A DNA stretch of 64,000 nt from Diphasiastrum complanatum (GCA_029204225.1 CM055103.1:25246656-25310655), one strand, 5' to 3'. Shown: positions 52,425 through 64,000, counted from the first letter of the stretch. Notes: generated by a model not told the origin, from the sequence alone. Made by a program: numbers and translations.

Positions 52425-53259
52425 AAAAGACACATGTGCACCTCTTAAAGGAAATCGGCTGCTCTGATACCAAATATTACAACTCCCATAAATCTCCGAT
52501 TGTCTTGAAGGTTACTGCACACCCCATACCAATGACAATGCACCGTATCCGCCCATCCGTAGGGTCACAACCGACCCACCCCCATGCATTGGAGCTATCG
52601 ACATAATCATGCCTAGTCGAGCCTCCTGCGATAACTAGCGTCCCATACCACCAGCCATCGCCCTCGGCTCTCCCTAGCATACATCTCCTGGCCTGGAGAT
52701 ACATCCTGGCTCATGCACGTGCTCTCCATCCACCAACTCCTGGGTAGACTGAGTGAATGTAAAACCACTCATTGTACACTTGTAAATAAGTGATTAGGCC
52801 AATTTTGGAAGTGAATTAGCTCATGGTAGTGTAGGCTAGTGACACTTGGCTTGATGCTAAAGGATGAATGACATATCACCTCTTGATCTCATTTGTCAAT
52901 TTGGGCCAATCATATTGTGAGGTGCACTAAAATGGTCCAATCATTGTAAGAGGTGTCATGTAGGAGGTCCAATCAATTTGCTTCATTTCCACACTCTTGG
53001 ATCTCAAGCTACTATGAGTGGGAGTGAGGGAGAGTCCATACCTAGTTTTTTGTAGCAAGATTGAGAGATAGGAAGCTCCTACACTTAGATTGTTTTTTAC
53101 ATTCTCTCTCTACACAAGAGCTCAATGTTGTGTTCTCTATCTACCCGAGAGCAAACCAAATCTATACTTAGTTTTTTTCATGGAAAGTGTCCTTTCATTA
53201 TGTGTGATGAATGGTTGATGATTGATGCATGTACAAGTGCTCTTGCCTTAGTTTTTTTG
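52425..53259. other. mixed LTR debris, no gene
   Basis: GCTCTGATACCA at 52461-52472 is the inverse of the iMet primer site, so a minus-strand 5' LTR probably starts next to it; 52480-52740 is GC-richer. 52760-53250 holds 'cattgtacacttgtaaataagtgattaggcc', resembling 56995-57025, hence LTR sequence of copia family C. Confidence 0.45.
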
Positions 53260-53385
53260 TGTTGGATTTATTCCTCTACTCTCCTAAATCCCATGTTAAT
53301 CTAGTTCCATTCACATTGCTATAGTTTTACATGCATTGTCGCATAGTCTGCAACTATTATCAAATGTCAAAAATAGGTGAGTAAT
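53260..53385 (+). repeat. family B LTR start fragment
   Basis: TGTTGGATTTATTCCTCTAC onward closely matches 50872-51000. Stops after about 125 bp, where minus-strand LTR sequence begins. Confidence 0.6.
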
Positions 53386-54481
53386 AGAATGCGGAAACTT
53401 CCTACTTCCAATGCATGACTACGCCTATCAAAAATTGAACAAAGCAGTAGTGATGGAAATGACGTTCAATCTTTAGCAACTAGCTTTTGCTAGATACTAA
53501 GTGATTACGTAGCCAAACATAAAGTATTGAATTCTCAAAAAATTCTCTCGGTTACAAAAGCAATACAGAGGTGCATGCATTCTGACACAAACTGAACGTA
53601 ATAAAAAATAATATTGATCCATAAAAACAAGATCAGATGCTAACGCTAAACAATAGCCAATGGAAACCGCGCACTCTAAAGCTATCTCTTAGTAACTGAG
53701 AATAAGTTCAAAATAAACAACTCTGTTGATAAGCAGTAGCGCAATAGCAACTCTAAAATAAATCTCTAAAAGATTGAGCTAGAACGCTCAAGAGAGTTCA
53801 AGCTTGAAAGCTTGATAGAGAGCTAACTACAATACTTTCTAGTTGTGAATGATCTACTTGATGAGAGCGCATGAAGCATCGTGTAATGACACTCAACTCC
53901 TTTGCAATTCACAACATTGATTTAGGACTTGATCATTGATAATGAGATGTATGAACAACTGATACTAAGAAATTAGGTCGTCAAATGCAATTGCCAGTTG
54001 GCTGGAGTCCACTAGCATTCATCCAGTTCCTTTTCAGAAATGATAAGCGACGACAATTGCCATAAACAGTTTTCTGCATAAATGAACTAATAGTGTCACT
54101 ATGCATAAATGAACTAAACCTGCCACAGGCGACAATTTCGCAAAAGGCGACAATGTCAGCTTTTGGAGAAATGCGACAATGTCTCAAAATCTCATGTCCT
54201 TAATATTGGGGTAGTCCCACATTTTGCCAAAGTCATTTTCTTAGGAACTTTGAAAAATGCAAAAAATGCGACTCTGCATACTTACTCATAATTCCTGACA
54301 GGTGAAAAATGCGAAAAAGACGACATCGTTGTCAAACTCCGTGTATTTCTGCAGACTGTGTAAAAACACTTGTAATTCTACAGACTGTATAAAGACACGG
54401 GAAAATCTGCATAATTGGATATACAGTTGGATGAAGATTAAAACCGATTAGTCAATTAGTAAGAAGGAGAATAATCCAACA
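53386..54481 (-). repeat. family B-type LTR, minus orientation
   Basis: Ends ...AATCCAACA at 54481 next to a polypurine tract (CTCCCCTATAATC) and the RNase H end of the element at 54486-55502. About 1.1 kb; shares words with 58310-58800 (TGACTACGCCTAT and others). Confidence 0.6.
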
Positions 54482-54485
54482 CTCC

Positions 54486-55502
54486 CCTATAATCTGAATC
54501 CATGAATGCCTTGACCTTTAAACTTAGTTCTACACAAAACCATCTATGTGCATCCAAGCTTAATGCTTTGGTAAAAATATCCGATGTCATATCTTGCGTT
54601 CGACAATACTGCAATCTGACCTCTCCGTTGAGAACTTTGCTTCTGACATAGTGATACTTCAGTTCAATGTGCTTACTCCTAGAATGAAATCTAGTGTTGG
54701 CTGATAAGACAATGGCACTTTGATTATCACAAAATAATAATGTCGGAGCAGATTGATTCAGACTGATATTTGAAAGTAAGTTTCTCAACCAAAACGCTTC
54801 CTTTGTAGCTTGTGAGGCTGCGATATACTCTGATTCATTAGAAGAAAGAGCTATCGAAGATTGCTTGCGACTATTCCAGGAAATTGGAATATTGTTCCCT
54901 TGAGATATGTTGTCTGTACATCCATTTGATGTATTTACCAAATCTGCTGCAGCACCAAACGATAATAAAAGTCAAATAGAAGAATGCTTGGCTATTGGAC
55001 TAAAAGTCTCAGTGTAATCGACATTGTATACCTTAGAAAATCCTCTGGCGACAAGTCGGGCTTTTCTTCTGTCAATGTTTTCGTCTGCTTTGTACTTAAC
55101 TTTGAAAATCCATTTGTAATCAACTACATTTCTGCTAGCAGGTAATTCGACAATCATCCATGTCTGGTTCTTGATAAGAGATGAATACTCTTTACCCATA
55201 GCTTCTCTTCAGAGATTAGAATATGGCTGATTGAGTGCCTCTTTGACAGTCGTCGGCTCGTGAACAAGGTAGGTTGCAGACTCGTCGATATATCTGATAG
55301 GTGGTCTGCTAGCTCTTGATGATCTTCTGGGAAATAGAGGAATTTGATCATTTTCATCATGTTGTAGTTGTTGAATTGCAACATCATCATCTTCGGATTC
55401 GTCGTTGACATGTTGTCGTCTAGAGTAGATGAGCTTGGATTTTCGATGGGAATAGTCGACCAAATGTTCCCTATCTACAACAGTATGCAGCCTTACTATC
55501 AC
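54486..55502 (-). pseudogene. copia family B: linker, RT start and RNase H, RT core deleted
   Basis: Minus strand: 55502-55209 is the acidic linker (SEDDDVAIQQL, PRRSSRASRPPIRYIDES). 55199-54972 starts RT (NQTWMIVELPASRNVVDYKW, FKVKYKADENIDRRKARLVA, YTETFSPIAKHSSI). 54941-54486 is RNase H ([71 protein letters not shown]). The RT core with YVDD is missing between the last two parts. Confidence 0.85.
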
Positions 55503-56564
55503 AAGTCGAACAATCTGTATCTACATCGACCTTGAAGCATAACAAGATTGACCCGACTACATCGACATCGACTTCACCGACTCGACTTAAGTCCATCGAC
55601 ATTCTGACTTCGACTTCATCGACATCTTCTTAAGGGTGAATAATTCGACTCGACTCCACTGACATCTTCAACGACTATCGACTATCAATAGTCAAAATGG
55701 AGCTCTGCATGAAATAGACTATGTCACCGTTCACTATGCAGTAACTGCACCACTTCACAATTGTCACCTATATAGTTCACTCTAACGGTATAGTTGTAAT
55801 CTTCACAACCGCCGCAACTGATGTGTATATACATACAATAAACTAATACTCAAAAATGATTATTTATACTAGAAGAGATGAAAAATTCTATACCATAAAT
55901 GAGTCAATAACTAGTGGTAGCGTAAATCAGAGTTCCTATGTGTGAACTACTTTGTATCAAACTATCTGATTCCATAGGATCAAAGATCTTCAGAGAGAGT
56001 GGAAGTAATTCAAGAAGTAGGGATATTATTCAATTTGTAACTAGCGTAGTAAGATCACAACACAAAGTGCGCTATTACTATGAACCATTCTCAGGCATAG
56101 GATTGTGATCTGATCATTGTATTGTTCAACAGCTAAATATAGATCCTCTATATTCTTTATGTGTGTTTTGCACTGTTGAATGCTTTCTGATAATTCCTTT
56201 CTCTAGTACCGATACTGGTTCCACGACTCATTCATAATATCTGACTCAAAGGAAGCATGGTTGTCATAGATGCCTAACTGTTTCGCTCCCTTCATGGTTG
56301 TCTTTGACACCTACAAAGTTATTCATTTGGTCGATATAAGTAATAGCTTGAATCAACAGTTGGAAAAAGATCCTGTCATAATTTAATGTTGAGTTTTCTC
56401 TTGGCTAGATTCTATATTAAACAAAGAGTGGTATTAGAGCTGATAAATAATCACTTACAAGTAAACAATACTCTTTCATAGAAACCCAACAAACAGAACG
56501 TATCAACCAGACATTGGAAGATATGCTTAGAGCATATGTTTCTCACCGACAATCCGATTGAAAA
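55503..56564. other. LTR-like or leader sequence, no gene
   Basis: 55500-55700 has repeated CGACTTC and CATCGAC words. TGGTATTAGAGC at 56429-56440 is one mismatch from the iMet primer site, so a plus-strand LTR may end just before it. No coding block. Confidence 0.4.
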
Positions 56565-56815
56565 TGTCTCCCAATGGTTGAGTTCGTGCATGATAGTGCA
56601 AATCATTCTACCATTGGATTCAATCATTTTACACTAATGTATGGCTTTCAGTCGCGTTCGCCAGTTTTTGTCGGACTCAAAGGTCTCAAGGTGCAAGCTG
56701 CAGTAGATTTCTTGCAAGAAATGATGCAAGTGGCCAAAGAAAGTATGAAAATTGCTCAGGATAGAGTTTAGTTTTATGCTAACCATGGTAGGTCACCTTG
56801 AAAAAATTTTATTTT
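56565..56815 (+). pseudogene. Ty3/gypsy integrase C-terminal scrap
   Basis: Reads EFVHDSANHSTIGFNHFTLM then YGFQSRSP and AKESMKIAQDRV, a stop, then FYANHGR. This matches the gypsy pattern EFAYN...HSSTG.SPF...YG...P and A...AQ.R...YA. It is the only Ty3-type coding piece I found. Confidence 0.72.
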
Positions 56816-56990
56816 GAGAGAACTGGCACACTTATCAATCTATTCTCTGAGGAGTGTGAAGAATAGGCAAAATCTAGCTTGAGTATTTTGTAATTTCATG
56901 TACATATGTAAATCTCACTTGAGTGGAGTAGTTCCCACATGTGGAGGGTAGGCCTAATCATCTTAGATCATTAATCCTCCTATGAAAAAT

Positions 56991-58240
56991 TTACCCCTTG
57001 TACATATGTAAGTAGGTGATTAGGCCATCACCATCTTTGATAAAGCCCTCGGGTTGCTTTATATAGATCTCTTCCTCAAGGTAGCCATTGAGGAAGGCAT
57101 TAGAGACATCAAGTTGGAACATCCTCCACTTGAAATAGCATGCAATAGAGATAATAATCCTTATAGTGACCATCTTGGCCACGGGTGCAAAGGTGTCTTC
57201 ATAATCAAGGCCCATGGATTTGAGCATATCCTTTGGCAGGTAGTCTTGTCTTGAACTTGTTGATAGATCCATCATTGTTGTGCTTCGCTCTAAACACCCA
57301 TTTGCATCCAATAACATGCTTGTTGATGGGTGGATCCATGAGCTCCCAAGTATGACTAAAAATCAAGGCTTCATACTCCTTTGACATAGTTTCATACCAC
57401 TCCTTTGATTGGAGTGCATCCTGGACATTGCTTGGCTCATCATGAGAGATGAAAAATGCATAATATGAGACCTGCTTGTCTCTCTCCACATATGTGAGCA
57501 TCCTTGGTTCATATCTCTCCCTCATAGATCTTCTTGGTGTAATAGTTTGACAATGCTCCACCTCAAGCCTCGACCCCTCCACATCTTGATTGGCATCAAG
57601 ATTGACAATAGAAGATCCTCCATAGATTGGCTTGATCTCGTCCCCATCCAAGTTGATCATTTGATCTTCATGCAAGATCACATCTCTACTTACAACAACT
57701 TTGTTAATAGAGGGTATAAAAACTTTATGTGCCTTCTTTGTAGATGCATATCCAACAAACACTCCTTTGATTCAACTAGGATCATCGTTTTTCCTAGTTT
57801 TTAAAGGTACATGGACAAAGCACACACATCCAAAGATCCTAAGGTGATATACCTTAGGCTTCTCCTTATACAACATCTCATATGGTGTTTTTCCTCCTAG
57901 AGCAAGATTTGAGAGTCTATTACAAAGATAATTTGCACAAGAAATTGCTTCTTCGCAAAAATCATTTGGAAGAGATGCCTCTAATCTAAGAGCTTTTGCA
58001 CATTCACAAAGAGTTCAATTTTTTCTTTCAACTACCCCATTTTGTTGGGGGGAATAAGCACAAGTAAACTATCTTCTAACTATCTCCCTCTTGCTCACAA
58101 AAATCATTAAATTTGCTGGAGACATACTCTCCACCACCATCAAATCTCAAAGCTTTTAAACTACAAGAGAATTGTTTTTCAATAAAAGCTTTGAATTTGA
58201 GAAATACATAGAATATGGCAGTATTGAATCATTGGATAAT
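56991..58240 (-). pseudogene. copia family C: integrase end, linker and RT start
   Basis: 58240-57765 is integrase (FRFDGGGEYVSSKFNDFCEQ area, PPTKWGS in place of the PQQNG region), heavily broken. 57762-57205 is open: FVGYASTKKAHKVF, VVVSRDVILHEDQ, acidic linker, then KHVIGCKWVFRAKHNNDGSI. 57200-56991 gives [40 protein letters not shown] and KQPEGF, then stops. The rest of RT and RNase H is lost. Confidence 0.85.
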
Positions 58241-59140
58241 TCAGACTAATCAATAAGAGATTTAGCAATAGTAATAAAATCGAAGTCGAAAGACGAACTA
58301 TCGGTCTTTGTGGAATAATTCTTCTTCTAATGCGTGACTACGCCTATATAAAACAAACAAAGCTATCGCAAAAATCGTCACATTCATTCTTTTAATAACT
58401 AACTTTGAGATCATTAGTACTAAAGTGGTTTCGTAGACAAAAAATTACAAAGTATAATTGATAGATATAGAATATTGCTGTAGTGTATCATTCGATAATT
58501 CAGACTAATCAATATGAGACTTGACAGATACAAATAAATTTAGAGAAGCCTGCATACATTCTGACATAATACTAAATGCAATAAAAAGGTATGATTGATT
58601 CAGTAAGTAGCATGTACAGATTAGATGATGTGAGTACAAATCAATAGAGGATGAAGCCTCGTACTCTAAATTATCTATGAGTAACTGATAACTCTGTCTG
58701 ATGTACTTCTGCTAATAAGCAATAATCGTTGCTAGCAGTATTCAAAGTAGAAACATCAACGTAAAGCTCTGTCATTCTTATCTCCTCTAATGATCAGCTA
58801 TATATACTAATGAAGAATGTCGCTTAGGCTTATTTAATTAGGGCAACTAATTAGGTCATAGGTCGTAATTGGAGCTTAATCACAATGTGTTGTCATCCAT
58901 CCAATTAGGACTTCCAAGAAATTCACTTGCTAAACAACTTGGGTAAGTCATTATATTTATAACAGATGAAAACAAAAATTGTCAGCCTTTGACACATTCG
59001 ACAATTCGTTGTTGTCAAATCCACCTGTTAAGTGATTCCCATGTATTTCTACAAAATGCATAGAAACGCGAATAAAATTGTAGAACTGGACAAATGAATG
59101 GATATAGATTAACTAGAGCATTATGGGAGATAATTCAACA
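58241..59140 (-). repeat. LTR-like region, minus orientation
   Basis: Ends ...TAATTCAACA at 59140; read from there on the minus strand TGTTGAATTATCTCCC resembles TGTTGGATTATTCTCC of the LTR ending at 54481. Two related end-like blocks occur (58215-58270 and 58480-58540), so the left side may be composite. Confidence 0.5.
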
Positions 59141-59189
59141 ATGGTTTGGAGCATGTCCAGATTTCATAAAATTTTTTGTTTAAGAGAAC

Positions 59190-59315
59190 TTTAGTGGATA
59201 TAAGCTGCAATGGAGACAACTTCAGCCCAGAAGAATTTTAGAAGTGTTGCATGAGCAAGCATACACTTAACCGCTTCGACTAAGGTTTGATTATTTCTCT
59301 CAACAAGTCCATGAT
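59190..59315 (-). pseudogene. copia integrase fragment
   Basis: Reads NHGLVERNNQTLVEAVKCML and AHATLLKFFWAEVVSIAAYI on the minus strand: the region around the catalytic glutamate (V-E-R-N) and helix after it. Confidence 0.75.
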
Positions 59316-59329
59316 TTGTATTATGATGG

Positions 59330-59770
59330 AAATTCAGTGGATGCACTAATCCTAAAAGCTTATTTAGAGTCATATTGGGCTGGAGATGTGGATACGAGAA
59401 AATCCACATCCTCTGACTACTTATGTTTTCTTGTAGGAGGACCCATTTCATGGAACAGTCAAAATCAAAGTGCATTTATTTGTCCTCTACCAAATTCGAA
59501 TATGTTGCAGCCACTTCTACAATAAAAGAAATTATCTGGCTTAGAAAATTCTCTAGGATCTAAAATTTCAACATATTAGACCAATTGCATTGCATTGTGA
59601 CAATCAAAGCTGGATAACACTTTCGTTGAACCCATGAACTCACTCTAGAACTAAACATATAGAAGTTCAATTTCATTTTCTAAAAGAGAAGGTTCAGAAT
59701 AAGGAAGTTGAATTGATTTATTGTCATACTGATAGTATGTCGGCTGATATATTATGTTTTTTGATAATAT
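59330..59770 (+). pseudogene. copia RNase H fragment, opposite strand to its neighbours
   Basis: The plus strand reads SYWAGDVDTRKSTSSDYLCF, then LVGGPISWNSQNQSAFICPL, then after stops the CDNQS and [12 protein letters not shown]-type parts (59600-59680) and DSMSADI. It separates two minus-strand integrase pieces of a copia element. Confidence 0.75.
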
Positions 59771-59774
59771 AACT

Positions 59775-60215
59775 ATGAAAGACAGGGAGGTCGACTTTAA
59801 TGGTTGGATAGTCGAGACCAAGTGCTAAGGACTGTTTTGACATGTTCGACACAGATGTATGATTCAAATGTCCTAATCTATTATGCCAAAATAATAATGC
59901 CTTATTGACAAGAACATAGATATTGAAGGATTGACTTGTGTCAGAATAACAATGAATCAGTCTATATAGGTATCCATGCATCATGTTGAGTACAAGAATC
60001 TTATTTGTTCTATCAATAAGTCAACATTGATCACATTCAAACTCTACCCTATCAGCTAAATCAATGGTTCTACTTATTGACAACATATTTGTAGAGAGTT
60101 TACGTACATGTAAAATATTCGATAGTAGTTTGAATTGATCATGCTGATGCTCTAGAGATAATAACTCCTCCAAATCCTTGATAGATGTGGTTGACCCTTT
60201 CATAACCTGCAACAC
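59775..60215 (-). pseudogene. copia protease end and integrase HHCC finger
   Basis: 60215-60021 reads GSTTSIKDLEELLSLEHQHD, QFKLLSNILHVRKLSTNMLS (protease to integrase spacer). 59984-59780 reads LLFWHNRLGHLNHTSVSNMS (HHCC start). Primer site and LTR lie just beyond at 60218. Confidence 0.75.
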
Positions 60216-60217
60216 AA

Positions 60218-60229
60218 GTTCTGATACCA
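60218..60229 (-). other. primer binding site, iMet type
   Basis: GTTCTGATACCA on the plus strand (inverse of TGGTATCAGAAC), directly next to TGTGAGGAAATATG, the end of a minus-strand 5' LTR. It also lies immediately before the protease remnant, so gag has been deleted. Confidence 0.7.
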
Positions 60230-60780
<551 letters not shown>

Positions 60781-61247
60781 GGTTTCCCTCCATATCAAAA
60801 ATTCTACCAATAATGTGGACTAGATTCAATATTCAAATTTGAATCTACCAAACTCGGCTTACTGGATGTAGATGATTCTTGGTGCATTAGGAAGGTCTCA
60901 TTGGAGTCTACAAGAAAATATATCAAGTTTCTAGAAATTGCATGTAGAATTATTTTTTGTGATTTTGTCAAAACTCTAATTTTGATTGGATCTCTAGTTT
61001 GTGAGGTTACTAAACTTCATTTGAGTGTGTTTCAATCTTAGGAAGTGGCAAGAATCATCAAACTGTGGATAGATCATAGGTTGATCAAGATTTCACTATT
61101 CTATGTGTTGATTTTCTAGTTAGAGTGCTAGGAGAGATTTGAGAGGTTCCATATCTTTGTGATTTCTCCTTGAGTTCATTTGTTGAAATTAAAGAGAGTG
61201 CTTTGTGCATTGGAACAGGTTTAAAGAGAAGACCAGGTCATTGCAAC
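60781..61247. other. leader of the copia derivative at 61.2 kb, no gene
   Basis: AT-rich, with TTGGTGCATTAGGAAGGTCT and similar words. No iMet primer site was found in front of the gag start, so the element's 5' boundary is unknown. Confidence 0.4.
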
Positions 61248-62363
61248 ATGGCTACAAGTGGTGGATTCATGTTGGAGAGCAATGGTAGGCTTACCTCAAT
61301 CAACTATTCTACTTGGAAGGTGAGGATGGAGTCCTTATTGGAGATGGATGAGTTGATGGAAATTGTTGTAGGCATGGAGGAGAGACCTCAAGCACCTCAA
61401 GATCGAGTGAGGTATGACAAGAGAGCAAAGAAAGCTCTACACATGATTAAGATGAATGTTACCAATGAACTTCTCAAGGAGATTGGTAAGTGGACATCAT
61501 CTTTGGAGGCTTGGGAAGCTTTAAAGAAGCTTTATGAATCCAAGTCTACATCAAGACTGATTACTCTTAGGAGGCAAATCTTTCAAAGTTTACAAAAGAA
61601 CGAAGAGAGTACTCATGCTTTTGTTTTGAGGGTTAAAGCGTTCAATGATGAGTTAGAATGTATTGATGAAAGCATTAGGGAGGTAGAACTTGTTCAAGTT
61701 ATACTTAATGGCTTGTTGGATGATCATGCTAATCTTGTTCAAAGTTTTGCTATTCAAAAGACTTTGCCAAGTATTGTGGATTTTCAAGAGATCTTGGTGA
61801 ATGAAGAGTATAGGCTTCAATCAAGAGGAGGTGGATCTCCATTGACATCTAAATATGAAGAGGAGGCTATGTTCATCAAAGGCAAGTTCAAGTGAAAAGG
61901 CAAAGGCAAGTGGTCTAAAGTTCAAGATCAAGGTGAGACTTCTTCTTTTGGCAAAAAGAAAGATAAGTCTAAGCTGAAATGCTTTTATTGTGGAATCAAA
62001 GGGCATTTTGCAAATGAATGTTTGAAGAAGCAAAGAGATGAAGGTAGCAAGCAAATCAACTTTACTACTAATGATAAGGATCTAGGTGGTGGTGATTCTC
62101 TTTTGATGTGTTCTTCAAGTCTTATATCAAGTGAAGGTGACAAAGATTCATGGTGGATTGATAGTGGAGCTAGTTCACACATGACTAGTCACAAGGAGTT
62201 CTTTAATTCTTTGGTCACTTTTGATGGAGCCAAGAAAGCAATTCACATGGCCAATGGTGGTGAGTGTGTGATTGAAGGTATTGGTTCAATTCCTATTTGT
62301 CTTTCTGGAAAGCAAGACTTGATGGTGTTCTTTACATTTCTTCACTTTCAAAGATTTTGCTAA
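61248..62363 (+). pseudogene. copia family D gag and protease
   Basis: ATG 61248 opens a typical copia Gag: LTSINYSTWKVRMESLLEMD, then DEAK-type helix residues, LKKLYESKSTSRLITLRRQI, and VQVILNGLLDDHANLVQSFA. A stop (61893-61895) interrupts it; the same frame then gives the zinc knuckle CFYCGIKGHFANEC (61980-62021) and the protease SWWIDSGASSHMTSHKEF (DSG at 62160-62168). A frame change occurs at about 62315, in the protease. Otherwise close to functional copies. Confidence 0.88.
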
Positions 62364-62391
62364 GTGTTGGTCAAATGATAGAGAAGGATAC

Positions 62392-63066
62392 ATGGTAAAG
62401 TTTGGTGGTGATGCTTGCTTCATTACAAAGGAAGAAATCTTGGTTGCTAGGGGCAATAGACAAGGTAGACTTTTCAAGCTTGATGCTTTTGTTATGGCTA
62501 ACAAAAAGGATGGAATGGAAAAGGAGATTGCTCTCAACTTTCCAAAGTTACCTTTTAGCATTCATCTTTCTACTAACTTGGCTAATCTTGAGGATAATGA
62601 TGGTGTTTCAATAGTTCTTCATAGCAAGTGCAAGCATGCAAAAGGTAAGGAAATATCTAACTTCATCAATGGAGGTGGTGAAGGTTCTTCCTTGGAAAAA
62701 ATTGTTGCTAATGATTTCTTTGATCATATGGAAAAAGATGTTGCTAGGTGCATGCATGAAGGAGGTGATTCTTCTACATTCTTTTGTTATGATTCCAAGA
62801 AAGTCATTTTTCCAGCAAGTGGAGTCACATGTCTTCATAAAGAGAGTAGATCAAATGGTTCTATCAAGAGACTTGGGGAGGAAGATAGTCACAAGTCAAG
62901 AAGAAGAGAAGTATGTGCAGTGTTCAAAGTAGGATGTACTTTGAATGATGTCATTGTGAATGATAGTGAGGAAGAATTATTATCATATGAGTCATTACCT
63001 AAAACATTGAGTAGAAGTTACCATCCTTATGTTGAAGGTACTAATCATTTTTTTCATGGCTTCTAA
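62392..63066 (+). pseudogene. copia family D: novel segment in place of integrase
   Basis: Continues the protease end (MVKFGGDACFITKEE, ARGNRQGRLFKLDAF) and then, where the HHCC integrase finger should start, turns into 190 open codons with no integrase motif: rich in K, E, S and G, with KCKHAKGKEISNFINGGGEG, FFDHMEKDVARCMHEGGDSS and KRLGEEDSHKSRRREVCAVF. The end (SEEELLSYESLPKTLSRSYH) resembles the acidic linker before RT. I know no family for the middle. The frame is uninterrupted. Confidence 0.7.
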
Positions 63067-63538
63067 TGTCTTTGAGGTTTCTACTTCTTATGATGCAATC
63101 ATTAAGAAGGAGTCTTATGAAGGAAAGAGCAATGGAAGATTGGTTCATGGGAAGATCCAAGGCATGGATCTTACATCTCTTCATCAACTCAAAAAATTCT
63201 ATGATTATGAATTGATCACTCATGATCGAGATGGCAAAAGGTTGGTTCGAGAAGACTACATGGAGCAAATTGAGAAGCAATTTCTTCAGGGCAAGGGAGA
63301 TCTCATTGGTGAGCTTATTGAGGTTTGTTATGGACTCAAGAAGGCTGGATTTATTAGGCTTGATACTCATCTTCACCTACTCTACTTCATGTTGGATGGA
63401 AAGTTTGGAATCTATCTTTTGATTTATGATGGTAACATTGGTGACATTGTTCTTTCTAACCTTTGTGGAAAATCGAGATCAAGCATTGATGAGATCTTGT
63501 TGGATCTAGATCATATGTTTGAGAGGGAGTATTTCTAG
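63029..63538 (+). pseudogene. copia family D: diverged RT palm without YVDD
   Basis: 169 open codons overlapping the previous frame by 38 bases. Landmarks match copia RT in order: DYMEQIEKQFLQGKGD (normally VYMEQPEGF..GKED), VCYGLKKAGFIRLDTHL (normally [15 protein letters not shown]), DGKFGIYLLIYDGNIGDIVL (normally DGK.I.LLIYVDDIVL), then SIDEILLDLDHMFEREY (normally ...I..L...FEMKDL). The catalytic YVDD is replaced by IYDGNIGD, so no polymerase activity is expected. The start of RT (the DETFAPVAK region) is missing. Confidence 0.65.
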
Positions 63539-63600
63539 AGGTTCAGGTCTGAAGATATTCATATCTTTGATGATCAAGAGATAGGTAAGCAAGTGGAAGC

Positions 63601-64000
63601 GACTCACTTTGCTTTCTCACATGTTTGGAGAATCTTCTTGTGTAGATGATGCTATGCAAGTGGATATTGGTTCTCATGGTTTTCATACTGGAAAAGCAAG
63701 TAATGGATCTGAAAAACAAATTTTTTTCAATGACCTTGATGGTCAAGAGGAAGATCAAGAGGTTGGTCTCAAAGGGCTTCAACAAGGCAAAAAGGAAGTT
63801 GGCAATTTGGAGCTAGTCAAGAGCATCAAAGGAGAGGTAATTGGCAAATATGTTAGGGATCTGATTTTGCAGCTTATTGAAGACTCAAGTAAGGTCAAAG
63901 GAGCAGCAAGGAAGTTTTGTTCAAGTTTACTTTACTTGTTCTATCTCATTTTTGAGCTATTTCATGTGGATGTGTGCAAATTGTCAAGATATGGACAAAC
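63601..64000 (+). pseudogene. open continuation of the family D element, runs off the window
   Basis: In a third frame the sequence is open from about 63600 to the window end: SHMFGESSCVDDAMQVDIGS, then NDLDGQEEDQEVGLKGLQQG, GEVIGKYVRDLILQLIEDSS and FCSSLLYLFYLIFELFHVDV. No RNase H motif is visible. It may be more filler of the type at 62.5-63.0 kb. Partial at the right edge. Confidence 0.45.

Overview
The window looks like a piece of a large, repeat-rich land-plant nuclear genome. The evidence is an intron-split eukaryotic gene plus plant-type Ty1/copia, L1-type LINE, BED/DUF659 hAT, Helitron-like and Ty3/gypsy remnants. I cannot name the species; a fern, lycophyte or gymnosperm would fit the very large TE-filled introns, but this is a weak inference.

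The only host gene I recognise is a PGAP1-type GPI inositol-deacylase on the minus strand. Its start codon is at 49141 and nine exons can be placed down to 8767. The introns hold most of the window: intron 1 (43012-48850), intron 3 (40296-42053), intron 4 (24017-40117, about 16.1 kb), the interval between exons 6 and 7 (15757-23570), intron 7 (9418-15453), and a last intron running left past 8766. The C-terminal membrane-spanning exons are not seen and presumably lie beyond the left edge.

Layout. 1-1378: LTR-like repeat sequence. 1379-6659: a complete but frameshifted copia element (Copia-1), with 390-bp LTRs and TSD ATATG. 6660-8766: mostly unassigned. 9852-15290: LINE pieces, one split by a 3.2-kb hAT element (hAT-1) with an 8-bp TSD. 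17.8-22.8 kb: a hAT fragment and a copia element whose RT block is inverted. 24.9-39.6 kb: an L1-type LINE split by Copia-3 (TSD GCTGG), whose 3' LTR is in turn split by Copia-2. 41.6-42.06 kb: a 222-bp tandem duplication over an exon-intron boundary. 43.4-48.4 kb: a small Helitron-like element, a LINE piece, a BED/hAT transposase relic and LTR-like repeats. 49.1-49.9 kb: the region upstream of the host gene. 49.9-60.8 kb: overlapping wrecks of several copia families and a Ty3 integrase scrap. 61.2-64.0 kb: an unusual copia derivative with ordinary gag and protease, no integrase, and a diverged RT palm that has lost YVDD.

No element here is fully intact. Copia-1 to Copia-3 are near-identical siblings. 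Copia-1 and Copia-3 share one frameshift that Copia-2 lacks, so a defect seems to have been copied. No rRNA, tRNA, CRISPR array or bacterial gene was found. All homology statements come from recognising motifs by eye, not from searches.
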